A stretch of DNA of 22,148 nt from JANYJJ01 sp038241115 (GTDB lineage Bacteria; Pseudomonadota; Gammaproteobacteria; Burkholderiales; Burkholderiaceae_C): the NCBI GenBank assembly GCA_038241115.1, contig JBBRGA010000048.1, forward strand, positions 1 to 22,148. Direction: 5' to 3'. The notes under the pieces are model-generated. The model saw only the letters and a list, made by a program, of their open reading frames with translations, was not told where the DNA came from and made no database searches. Of this stretch, positions 1 to 6,866 are shown one piece after another. Within the stretch, counting starts at the first letter, position 1. Each line of letters opens with the position of its first letter. A program made the position numbers and the translations under genes.

Positions 1-1
1 C

Positions 2-127
2 GAGTTGCAGGCTGACCTGCGCCGCGCTGCTGGCAACGCCCGGCTGTCAATCGAGAGTCGCGCTCATCTGCAAGACAGCCTGTCGCAAATCACAGAAGCG
101 CTGCGCGCCTCGATGGTTCGCAGTTGA
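2..127 (+). CDS. 3' end of an unidentified protein (left-truncated)
   Basis: An open frame enters from the left edge and ends at a TGA at 125-127, giving the last 41 residues of a protein (starting ELQADLRRAAG, ending RASMVRS). The fragment is hydrophilic, Ala/Arg/Leu-rich and probably helical. Its style resembles the C-terminus of the large zinc-dependent metalloproteases of Burkholderiales (DUF4953/DUF5117 type), but this is only an impression and there is no motif to prove it. It converges on the small minus-strand gene ending at 129, with one base between the two stop codons. The frame is supported by being open to the edge and by the tight convergent arrangement. Confidence 0.5.
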   Translation, partial: ELQADLRRAAGNARLSIESRAHLQDSLSQITEALRASMVRS

Positions 128-128
128 T

Positions 129-323
129 TCAGTTCTTGACGTTGGATGTGCGTTTGCCGGTAATCACAACGCGCTCCAACTGATAAATCGGCATCGCCTT
201 GGCGGCAGATTGAGGCGCCGTTTGGGTGATGCTGGGGTCCTGCATGGAGTTCGCGGCCAACGCCAAAGTGGCGGTGGTCACGACGGCAAAGAAGGCGGCG
301 AGGGCGGTGAGACGGCTGATCAT
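129..323 (-). CDS. Small exported protein with a TonB-box-like VVITGKR motif
   Basis: A 64-aa protein. The start chosen is the ATG at 323-321, because AAGGAG lies 7 bases upstream; an ATG 21 bases further upstream has no such site. Residues 1-24 look like a Sec signal peptide (MISR, then a hydrophobic run ending ALAA), leaving a mature peptide of about 40 residues. Near the C-terminus is LERVVITGKR (residues 49-58), which resembles the VVVTGxR segment found just after the signal peptide of many TonB-dependent receptors, but no receptor domain follows. The protein at 10195-10461 carries two copies of the same motif. Function is unknown. It lies 167 bp downstream of mak on the same strand and probably has its own promoter. 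Confidence 0.75.
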   Translation of the reverse strand: MISRLTALAAFFAVVTTATLALAANSMQDPSITQTAPQSAAKAMPIYQLERVVITGKRTSNVKN

Positions 324-490
324 GGTGGGCTCCTTTTGGGTCAAGTTGCGTGTTGAAACTGAGGTTCAAAATTCAATTCGCTGGATGCTATGAAGTGAAC
401 TTTAGGAGCCGAACTCAAGTCGTCAAAGCAGCTTGCGACGAAACGCCTTCAAGGGCCGATGAACTGCGATAAAGCCGGTGTGGACCCGCT

Positions 491-1435
491 TCAAGAAGCT
501 GCACTTTTCCAAAGCCAAGCAGCGCCGCGCACGCCCGAAGAGTCGCCGTGCAGGCTTCTCACCAGCGTTGTGCGCACTGGGTCTTTGCCGGCTGAGGCGG
601 AGGAGCCACAGAAAACATGCCGGCCCCAGCGCCGTGGCACGTTGACCGTCAACCGTTCGAGTTGCGACACCCCGCCGCCCAGCACGATGACATGTGGGTC
701 CAGCACGTTGATGACGCTCGCCAGAGCGCGCGCCAGGCGGGACTCATAGCGCTGCAGGGTCGCTTCACAGTCGGCGTCGCCTTGAGCAGCACGCGTCGCG
801 ATGGTCTGCGCTGTCAGGCCTGCGCCTGTGGCTGCTTCATGGTCGCGTGCCAAAGCAGGGCCGCTGAGCCAGGCTTCGATGCACCCTTGCTGACCGCAGT
901 AGCAGGCCCAACCCGGCTGCTCGCCGGCATCTGGCCACGGCAGCGGGTTGTGGCCCCATTCGCCGGCCAGGCTGTTGGGGCCGTTGAGCACCGCGCCGTT
1001 GACGACCACGCCCGCGCCCACACCGGTTCCCAGGATGGCAGCAAACACGACTTCTGCGCCCACGCCTGCGCCGTCGGTCGCCTCAGACAGGGCGAGGCAA
1101 TTGGCGTCGTTGGCGATGCGTACGGGGCGCTCCAGCAATGCGATCAAGTCGCGCTCCAGCGGCTTGCCGTTCAGGCACTGCGAGTTGCAGTTTTTCATCA
1201 CGCCTGCGTGCGTGAGCACGCCGGGAGTTCCCACACCGACGCGATGAGCGCGTTGACCGGTGGCTTTTTCAGCTCGAGCTATCAGATTGGCGATGCTCGC
1301 CAGCGTTGCGTCGTAGTTGCCACTGAGTGTGGGGCTACGCTGCCGCCACAGCGTGTGACCCGAAGCATCCAGAACCACTGCCTCGATCTTGGTGCCGCCG
1401 AGGTCCACCCCAAAGGCGAGCCCGACGCCGGTCAA
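491..1435 (-). CDS. mak: Fructokinase, ROK family (Mak)
   Basis: The 314-aa product is a ROK-family sugar kinase that should phosphorylate fructose (possibly other hexoses) with ATP in the cytoplasm. Visible signatures are the ATP-binding DLGGTK (residues 11-16), the catalytic Asp110 in NDANC, GEWGHNPLPWP (about 158-168) and the zinc site CYCGQQGC (178-185), with His162 as a further zinc ligand. The motifs LNGKP, EWGHNPLPW and the C-terminal HGDSSGVRGAAWLW match remembered E. coli Mak closely, better than NagK or glucokinase. The frame is open upstream to 1594, but ROK proteins start just before DLGGTK. The only suitable start is TTG at 1435-1433, which overlaps the stop of the upstream peptidase gene (TTGA), suggesting translational coupling. 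No good Shine-Dalgarno sequence is seen. Confidence 0.9.
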   Translation of the reverse strand: MTGVGLAFGVDLGGTKIEAVVLDASGHTLWRQRSPTLSGNYDATLASIANLIARAEKATGQRAHRVGVGTPGVLTHAGVMKNCNSQCLNGKPLERDLIALLERPVRIANDANCLALSEATDGAGVGAEVVFAAILGTGVGAGVVVNGAVLNGPNSLAGEWGHNPLPWPDAGEQPGWACYCGQQGCIEAWLSGPALARDHEAATGAGLTAQTIATRAAQGDADCEATLQRYESRLARALASVINVLDPHVIVLGGGVSQLERLTVNVPRRWGRHVFCGSSASAGKDPVRTTLVRSLHGDSSGVRGAAWLWKSAAS

Positions 1436-3303
1436 GATGCGGCGCTGGTCGGGTTTGTGGTCGATGGCGCTTTGGTTGCTACAGCGGTTGTCAAACCAAG
1501 TGGTTCGGTGCGCAACATCAGCCACGCCAAGGCAGAGCCGCTGACCAGCGGGCTCAAGCGCTGGCGCACCATCGCGTGATAACTGTTCAGCCATGCCAAC
1601 TCGTCGTTGCGCATCAGCCGCAGGTCAATGCAGCGCGTGTCGATGGGGCACAACGTGAGCGTCTCAAACTCCAAGAAGTCACCGAACACACCGTGCTCTG
1701 GCGTGTCCAACGCAGTGTTCATCACCAAATTTTCAATACGGATGCCCCATTGCCCGGGTCGATACAGGCCTGGTTCAATGCTGGTGACCATGCCCGGCTC
1801 CATGGCCATGTGCGGCTCGGTGATGGCTTTGGAGATGCTTTGCGGACCCTCGTGCACATTCAAAAAATAGCCCACGCCGTGCCCGGTGCCGTGACCGTAG
1901 TCGAGACCGTGTTCCCACAGCGGCGCGCGCGCAATGGCGTCCAGCATCGGCGATAAAGTGCCGCGCGGAAAACGGGTGCGGCTCAAAGCCAGCGTGCCTT
2001 TCAAGACCATGGTGTAGTCGCGCTTGTGCGCGTCGCTGATGTGCCCGATGGGCCAGACGCGAGTGATGTCGGTGGTGCCGCCCAGGTACTGGCCGCCGGA
2101 GTCAATGAGCAACAAGCCGTTGCCTTCAATGACCGCATGCGATTCGGGCGTTGCGTGGTAGTGCGGCATGGCGCCATTGGCGTTGAAAGCCGCGATGGTG
2201 CCGAAGCTGAGGCCTTTGAAGCCGGGGCGCTTGGCGCGCGCGGCGCTGAGTTTCTCGTCGACGGTAATTTCGGAAATTCGCTCTTTGCCCAGCGCGCTTT
2301 CGAACCAAGCGTAAAACTCGCACATGGCCGCGCCGTCTTGCGCCATGGATTCGCGGATGTGCGCTGCGTCAACAGCAGATTTACGGCTTTTGAACAAAGT
2401 GCTGGGGTTGATGGCCTCAATGACCCGCACAGTGGTCGGCACTGTTTGACGCAAACCCAAAGTGACGCGGCGCGGGTCGATCAGCAGGGCCGAGTTCGAG
2501 GGCAGGGCTGCGATGGCTGCGGCGGCCAGCGCATAGGGCTGCAGTTGCACGCCGTCAGCCAGCAGCACTTTGGCCAACTCATCCGATATTTTGTTGTCCG
2601 CCACAAACAGCGTGGTGCCGTGAGCGTCGATCAACGCGTGCGCCAAAAAAACCGGGTTGTAGCTGACGTCGGCGCCGCGCAGGTTGAACAGCCATGCGAT
2701 GTCGTCCACGCTGGAAATCGCGTGGTGGCTGGCGCCTTGCGACATAAATGAGTCTCGAACTGCCGTTAGCTTAGACGCTCTGTCTTGCGAAGCTTGCGGT
2801 GCGCAGTGCTCGTACACCAAACCCGAAGGCAAGCCGGGTCGCTCGGGCCACACCAGTTCCAACACGTCAAAGTCGGTGCGAAGGCTGATGCCTGCCGCGT
2901 CCAGTGCGCGTTGCAGTTGCTGTGCCGAGCCCAAGCCCAAGACGCTTCCGTCCACGCCCACAGTGGCGCCGCGCTTCACGTGCGCTGCGAGCCAGTCCAT
3001 GTGATGAGCCGCCGTGCCTGTGGGTATTTTCACCAGCGCGCAGCCGCTGCCCGCCAACTCGGTTTCGGCTTGCGTCCAGTAGCGGCTGTCGGCAAAAACA
3101 GCAGCTTCGTCTTGCGTGACGACCAACGTTCCCATGGATCCGGTGAAGCCCGACAGCCACTGCCGGCCTTGCCAGCGTTCGGGCAAATACTCCGACAAAT
3201 GTGGGTCGCTCGACGGGACCAAAACGGCTGCGAGGCCTTGCAGCTTCAGGGCATCTTGAACACGCTCGATGCGCAGGCGATAGGGTGAAGTGCGGGTGTC
3301 CAT
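1432..3303 (-). CDS. Xaa-Pro aminopeptidase (aminopeptidase P, M24B family)
   Basis: The 623-aa cytoplasmic metallopeptidase should remove N-terminal residues that precede proline. It has the three-part architecture of the long XPNPEP1 type: a creatinase-like N-terminal domain (about 8-140), a second creatinase-like domain (about 160-300) and a pita-bread M24 catalytic domain (about 310-545), followed by the C-terminal region typical of the family (ELAWLNSYH near 568-576). The dinuclear metal ligands are all present: Asp401, Asp412, His475, Glu510 and Glu524, spaced as in human XPNPEP1, which has the same length by recollection. The start ATG at 3303 fits the family N-terminus. It is the first gene of a probable two-gene unit with mak, and it is divergent from the gene at 3411. 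Confidence 0.95.
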   Translation of the reverse strand: MDTRTSPYRLRIERVQDALKLQGLAAVLVPSSDPHLSEYLPERWQGRQWLSGFTGSMGTLVVTQDEAAVFADSRYWTQAETELAGSGCALVKIPTGTAAHHMDWLAAHVKRGATVGVDGSVLGLGSAQQLQRALDAAGISLRTDFDVLELVWPERPGLPSGLVYEHCAPQASQDRASKLTAVRDSFMSQGASHHAISSVDDIAWLFNLRGADVSYNPVFLAHALIDAHGTTLFVADNKISDELAKVLLADGVQLQPYALAAAAIAALPSNSALLIDPRRVTLGLRQTVPTTVRVIEAINPSTLFKSRKSAVDAAHIRESMAQDGAAMCEFYAWFESALGKERISEITVDEKLSAARAKRPGFKGLSFGTIAAFNANGAMPHYHATPESHAVIEGNGLLLIDSGGQYLGGTTDITRVWPIGHISDAHKRDYTMVLKGTLALSRTRFPRGTLSPMLDAIARAPLWEHGLDYGHGTGHGVGYFLNVHEGPQSISKAITEPHMAMEPGMVTSIEPGLYRPGQWGIRIENLVMNTALDTPEHGVFGDFLEFETLTLCPIDTRCIDLRLMRNDELAWLNSYHAMVRQRLSPLVSGSALAWLMLRTEPLGLTTAVATKAPSTTNPTSAAS

Positions 3304-3410
3304 AGGGTAATTCTCGGCAGTCTGTGTGGCGTGATTTTAGGAGCGGGCGAGCATGTAGGCGTGCTGCGGATGGCATCATGCCGCCTCGCCAGAATATTGC
3401 ACCAAGCACC

Positions 3411-3947
3411 ATGAATTCACGATCTTTCTCTCGTCACTCAGGGCGGTTTTGGTTGTTCAGCAGCCTGTTTGTCACGGCGCTGCTTCAGCCGTTGCAGACG
3501 AATGCCCAGAAAGTCAAAGAGCCCAAAGAAACGGGCAAACAGGCCGTGAAAGAAGGCAGCTTCGGCAAAGGCAAAGCCACAGGCCCTTTGCTGACCCGAG
3601 CCCAATTGCGCGAATGCATGGCTCAGCAAGAGCGCATGCGCGTCATGACGGAAGAGGCTGTGAGCTTGCAGACGCAATTCAATGCTGAGAAAGCTGATTT
3701 GGCTCAGCAGGGCGCCAATTTGAAAGACGAACTGGCGGTGCTGGACCGTACCAACGCGCAGTCGGTCGAGCAGTACAACGCCAAAGCGGCCGCTCGCGAC
3801 AAAGCCATCGACACGTTTGAAGCGGCCACCGATGCGTACAACAAGCGCGTGAAGCGCTTGACCATGGAGCGCGAGATTTTCGTCAGCGGCTGCGAGAACC
3901 GCCGCTACGACGAGAAAGACGAAATCGCCATTCAGCAAGGCAAGTAG
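3411..3947 (+). CDS. Secreted coiled-coil protein of unknown function
   Basis: A 178-aa protein; the ATG at 3411 is chosen because it directly precedes a signal peptide, although no clear ribosome binding site is seen. Residues 1-32 form a Sec signal (basic start, hydrophobic core WLFSSLFVTALL, probable cleavage after NA at 31-32). A Lys-rich linker (33-58) follows, then a long charged helical region (about 61-155) with heptad-like spacing that is probably a coiled coil. Two cysteines flank the helix: Cys69 in LRECMAQQ and Cys161 in SGCENRRYDEKD. They could form a disulfide, which would suit a hairpin-shaped periplasmic protein. I know similar uncharacterised proteins from Burkholderiales but no function. 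It is transcribed divergently from the aminopeptidase P gene. Confidence 0.8.
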   Translation: MNSRSFSRHSGRFWLFSSLFVTALLQPLQTNAQKVKEPKETGKQAVKEGSFGKGKATGPLLTRAQLRECMAQQERMRVMTEEAVSLQTQFNAEKADLAQQGANLKDELAVLDRTNAQSVEQYNAKAAARDKAIDTFEAATDAYNKRVKRLTMEREIFVSGCENRRYDEKDEIAIQQGK

Positions 3948-3993
3948 GAGTTCCTCCTTGGCGTGCTTGCGTCGCTGTATCGGCCTTGAGCCC

Positions 3994-5058
3994 TTACGCT
4001 TCTGCCACCTGTAAAACCAGCTTGCCAAAGTTTTCGCCGTTGAACAGCTTCAGCAAAGTCTCTGGGAAGGTGTTCAGGCCAATGACCACGTCTTCTTTGG
4101 ACTTCATGCGGCCGTCTTTCAGGTACCCCGCCATCTCGGCCACCGCAAGGTGGTATCGGTCGGCGTAGTCGAACACCACGATGCCCTCCATACGGGCGCG
4201 GTTGACCAGCAGTGACAAGTAGTTGGCGGGGCCTTTGACGGCCATGGTGTTGTTGTACTGGCTGATCGCACCGCAAACAACGATGCGCGCGCGCAGATTG
4301 ATGCGCGCCAGCACGGCGTCCAAGATGTCGCCGCCGACGTTGTCGAAGTACACGTCTACGCCTTTTGCGCAATGCTGCTTTAAGCCTTCTCGAACGGCGT
4401 CCCAGCGCGTGACACCTTCCGGTGCCGAAGCTTTGTAGTCGATGCAGGCATCGAAGCCCAATTCGTTCACGACCCAGTCGCATTTGGCTTTGCCGCCGGC
4501 AATACCCACCACGCGGCAGCCCTTGATCTTTGCCATTTGACCGACTGTTTGCCCCACTGCGCCCGCCGCACCCGACACCACCACTGTTTCGCCTGGTTTA
4601 GGCTGGCCAACGTCCATCAAACCGAAGTAACCGGTCATGCCGGGCATTCCCAATACATTGAGCCACTGAGTCAGCGAGCCAACGCTCAGATCAATTTTGA
4701 TCAGTCCACTTCGCTTGATTTGCGCGGCCGGGATCAAACAGTATTCTTGAACGCCGAGGCCTGCGTTGACATGGTCGCCGATCGCAAAAGCCGAGTTTTT
4801 TGACGCCACGACGACGCCCACGCCACCGGCGCGCATGACCTCTGCGATGCCTACCGCAGGGATGTAGCTTTTGCCTTCGTTCATCCAACCGCGCATCGCC
4901 GGATCAAGCGACAAAGCCAGTGTTTTGACCAATACGCCGCCGTCTTCCAGTTCACTGATCGGCTCAGAAGTGAAGTTCCAATTCGCACGTGTGGGCAGGC
5001 CCACAGGCCTAGAAGCCAGCCGGATTTGGTGATTGGTGAGCTTGGTGGTGCTGGTCAT
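3994..5058 (-). CDS. NADP-dependent oxidoreductase, MDR superfamily (CurA/YncB type)
   Basis: The 354-aa product is a zinc-free medium-chain dehydrogenase/reductase of the curcumin reductase/leukotriene B4 dehydrogenase group. These enzymes reduce the C=C bond of activated enones with NADPH. Signatures are LDPAMRGWM (51-59), the Rossmann loop SGAAGAVGQ (162-170), and the DVYFDNVGG and CGAISQYN segments typical of the group. No zinc-ligand cysteine cluster is present. The start at 5058 is supported by GAGG about 6 bases upstream and by the usual N-terminus (NHQIRLASRPVGLP); the frame is open upstream without homology. It is probably a single-gene unit, divergent from the lipocalin pseudogene. 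The natural substrate cannot be read from sequence. Confidence 0.92.
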   Translation of the reverse strand: MTSTTKLTNHQIRLASRPVGLPTRANWNFTSEPISELEDGGVLVKTLALSLDPAMRGWMNEGKSYIPAVGIAEVMRAGGVGVVVASKNSAFAIGDHVNAGLGVQEYCLIPAAQIKRSGLIKIDLSVGSLTQWLNVLGMPGMTGYFGLMDVGQPKPGETVVVSGAAGAVGQTVGQMAKIKGCRVVGIAGGKAKCDWVVNELGFDACIDYKASAPEGVTRWDAVREGLKQHCAKGVDVYFDNVGGDILDAVLARINLRARIVVCGAISQYNNTMAVKGPANYLSLLVNRARMEGIVVFDYADRYHLAVAEMAGYLKDGRMKSKEDVVIGLNTFPETLLKLFNGENFGKLVLQVAEA

Positions 5059-5169
5059 GTTGATCCTCGTTTTCGAAAGAAACATGCTAGCGGCGCTGCA
5101 GCAGCGCCGGTTACGCGCAGGTGACATGCAGTGTGTAGACCAAAACTTCGCCACATCGGAACTGACGTC

Positions 5170-5752
5170 ATGAAATTGAATCTGCCGATCCTGCGCTGAT
5201 TGACGCTGGCCACTGCGCGTTCTCGCGTTGTGTGGCGCCATCTTCAGCGTGACCGCTTGGGGTCAAAAACAGCGCCAGTGCAAAGCGTGCCGCTGGTGGA
5301 TGTGCAGCGCTACGCGGGACAGTGGTTTGGGCAAACACGGTTGCCCAAATTTCTTCCAGTCAGGCTGTTTGGGCGATGTGGTGGTGAATTACCGCGTTCA
5401 AGACGATGCGTCGATTGAGGTGGTGAACCGCTGTCAGGCAGCCAACGGCAAAGTGAGCCAAGTGCAAGGTCGCGCTGTGGCTGCCGAAGGTGACACGACC
5501 AATGCACGCTTGAAAGTAAGTTTCTTGTTCCGCTGGTTGCAGTGGGTGCCTTTTAGTCAAGGCAACGATTGGGTCGTGATGCTCGACAGCGATTACCGCT
5601 ATGCCGCGGTCAGCGGGCCATCGCTTAAGTATTTGTGGGTGTTGTCCCGCGTCCCGGTGCTGGACAACGCAACGTATGACTTTGTCACGGTCGGGTTGAA
5701 GCTAAAAGGCTATCCGGTTGCGGATCTGGTTCGCACATCGCTACGGCCATGA
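5170..5752 (+). pseudogene. Blc-type outer-membrane lipocalin, 5' half disrupted by frameshifts and a stop
   Basis: The 3' two thirds (from about 5350, frame starting at 5228) encode a clear bacterial lipocalin: FFQSGCLGDVVVNYR, VVNRCQ, DWVVMLDSDYRYAAVSG, YLWVLSRVPVL and a C-terminal LVRTS, as in Blc proteins. The 5' part is spread over two frames. A signal-like start at 5170 (MKLNLPILR) hits TGA at 5197. A lipobox-like VLALCGAIFS lies in the second frame near 5219-5245. The conserved PLVDVQRYAGQWF and RLPKF lie back in the first frame (about 5275-5350), and the rest is again in the second. At least three frame changes plus one stop are needed. One shift sits at TTT in the AAATTTCTTCC stretch near 5349-5359. 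A TTG at 5228 could start a shortened 174-aa product lacking the GxW core. Decay is likelier than sequencing error, since not every break lies in a homopolymer. Confidence 0.75.
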
Positions 5753-5807
5753 AAAAGCTGCCGCAGTCGCAAAGTCCGAAGTGAGGATGCCGATTTGTAA
5801 AGCCCAT

Positions 5808-5834
5808 AAAAAAACGCAGCCGAAGCTGCGTTTT
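5808..5834 (-). terminator. Rho-independent terminator of the cold-shock gene (UUCG loop)
   Basis: On the minus strand, AAAACGCAGC and GCTGCGTTTT form a perfect 10-bp stem around a TTCG tetraloop. A run of seven T (four of them inside the stem) ends the element. It lies 24-50 bases after the csp stop codon. The A-rich other side means it could also stop transcripts from the lipocalin side. Confidence 0.92.
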
Positions 5835-5857
5835 CGTCAAAGCTTTGAAGCTCTGAA

Positions 5858-6067
5858 TTACAGCGGACGAATGTTCGCAGCTTGCAGGCCTTTTTGGCCT
5901 TGTTTGACTTCGAATTCCACCTTTTGGTTTTCCAAGAGGGTCTTGAAGCCTGAGCCCGTGATGTCACGGAAGTGAGCGAACAGGTCAGCGCCGCCCGCGT
6001 CTTGAGCGATGAAGCCGTAGCCCTTGCTCTCGTTGAACCACTTCACGGTACCGGTTTGCGTCGTCAT
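5858..6067 (-). CDS. Cold-shock protein, CspA family
   Basis: A 69-aa single-domain protein that binds single-stranded nucleic acid and acts as an RNA chaperone. The family start GTVKWFNESKGYGFI is present, with RNP-1 KGYGFI (about 15-20) and the RNP-2 counterpart LFAHF (about 29-33), the form usual in betaproteobacteria rather than VFVHF. The C-terminus (KGLQAANIRPL) is complete. AGGA lies about 7 bases before the ATG. A UUCG-loop terminator follows directly, and a promoter candidate about 160 bp upstream implies a long untranslated leader, as in cspA-type genes controlled by temperature. Several paralogues are usual in such genomes, so no letter is assigned. Confidence 0.97.
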   Translation of the reverse strand: MTTQTGTVKWFNESKGYGFIAQDAGGADLFAHFRDITGSGFKTLLENQKVEFEVKQGQKGLQAANIRPL

Positions 6068-6226
6068 GGACGTTTCCTAACAAAGTAATTAATGCGCAGC
6101 ACATGCTGTGCATCCAGAGACACTCAAGAGACGTTATTCGGGGTTTTCTAACGAATCCGTCTTGGAACCAAGGCGGGGTAGTAAAAGATCACTCACAACC
6201 ACAGTCTTGCGTATATCTGTGCCTGT

Positions 6227-6254
6227 AATGTAGCGCATGTTGGAGCTTGTCCAA
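6227..6254 (-). promoter_or_regulatory. Candidate sigma-70 promoter for csp, overlapped by an inverted repeat
   Basis: Read on the minus strand, TTGGAC (6254-6249) and TACATT (6232-6227) are separated by 16 bases. Initiation near 6220 would give a leader of about 150 nt before the csp start, close to the length remembered for E. coli cspA. The -35 element sits within an inverted repeat TGGAGC-N10-GCTCCA (6241-6262), which could be an operator or could form a hairpin. This comes from reading consensus matches only. Confidence 0.4.
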
Positions 6255-6350
6255 ACGCTCCATCGTTGTTCAAGATGTTGGCAGAAGTAAATAAGTCCAT
6301 TTTGCGTAGGCGGCATGAGGCGGCTGCGCGTTTGCTAAGGAGTAAAACTC

Positions 6351-6770
6351 ATGGAGAAACATATGAATGCGAAACAAGGCATGTTCGGGTTGCTCTTGGG
6401 TGCTTGTTTGAGCGCGAGCGCTTTCGGTCAAACCAGTGTCAATGTGAGCATTGACGGGCAAGTCGCCCCTGGCGTCTACGGTCGAATCAACATTGGCAGT
6501 GGGCCTGTGCCCATCTTGGTTTATCCGCAGCCCGTGGTGATTTACCAGCCGGTCCGACCGGTCCAAGCCTCGCCTATTTATCTGAGCGTTCCGCCGGGGC
6601 ATGCGAAAAATTGGCGCAAGCATTGCGGTCGTTACAACGCCTGCGGCCAGCAGGTTTACTTTGTTCGGACTGCAGAGTACGAGTCGGGTTACCGAGAGGA
6701 TCGCGGCCACAAAGACAAAAAAGAAAAGAAAGAGAAGCACGGCGGCGGCAATGGCAAGGACCGCGACTGA
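6351..6770 (+). CDS. Small exported protein with PPGHAKNWRKHC motif, function unknown
   Basis: A 139-aa protein. The ATG at 6351 has TAAGGAG eight bases upstream; a second ATG at 6363 is possible. The N-terminus is a signal peptide with a hydrophobic run (MFGLLLGACLSASAFG). LLLGAC could be a weak lipobox at Cys19, or signal peptidase I could cut near residue 26. The core GVYGRINIG, a proline/valine-rich stretch (about 52-75), VPPGHAKNWRKHC (80-92) and ACGQQVYFV (97-105) fit a widespread uncharacterised exported family of Burkholderiales. Cys92 and Cys98 may pair. The C-terminal 20 residues are strongly charged (Lys/Glu/Asp/Gly), unlike the Tyr/Arg-rich ends I recall from relatives. It is divergent from csp. 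Confidence 0.85.
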   Translation: MEKHMNAKQGMFGLLLGACLSASAFGQTSVNVSIDGQVAPGVYGRINIGSGPVPILVYPQPVVIYQPVRPVQASPIYLSVPPGHAKNWRKHCGRYNACGQQVYFVRTAEYESGYREDRGHKDKKEKKEKHGGGNGKDRD

Positions 6771-6866
6771 CCACCACTCCAAACCGCATTAACGCGTTGA
6801 CGAGGCACAGCGGAGCAAGCCGCAATAATCTGACCTGGGAGCAACTCGCTTCGCCGCTCAGAGAAG

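Noticed and set aside
489..500. GCTTC-AA-GAAGC palindrome at the mak stop
   Set aside because: The stem is short, the loop is only two bases, and no T-run follows.
617..1579. Long plus-strand open frame (320 codons) opposite mak
   Set aside because: It is the antisense shadow of a well-supported kinase gene; its translation has no recognisable domain and is rich in residues expected from reversed GC-rich codons.
3366..3386. GGCAT-C-ATGCC palindrome between the divergent aminopeptidase P and coiled-coil genes
   Set aside because: A 5-bp repeat is common by chance and no promoter elements could be placed around it.
6134..6316. 60-codon minus-strand frame upstream of csp
   Set aside because: No ribosome binding site or protein-like pattern, and it covers the csp promoter and leader region.
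6797..6836. TTGACG followed by AATAAT upstream of frmA, considered as a promoter
   Set aside because: The spacing is about 21 bases, too long for sigma-70; no repressor-like palindrome was convincing.
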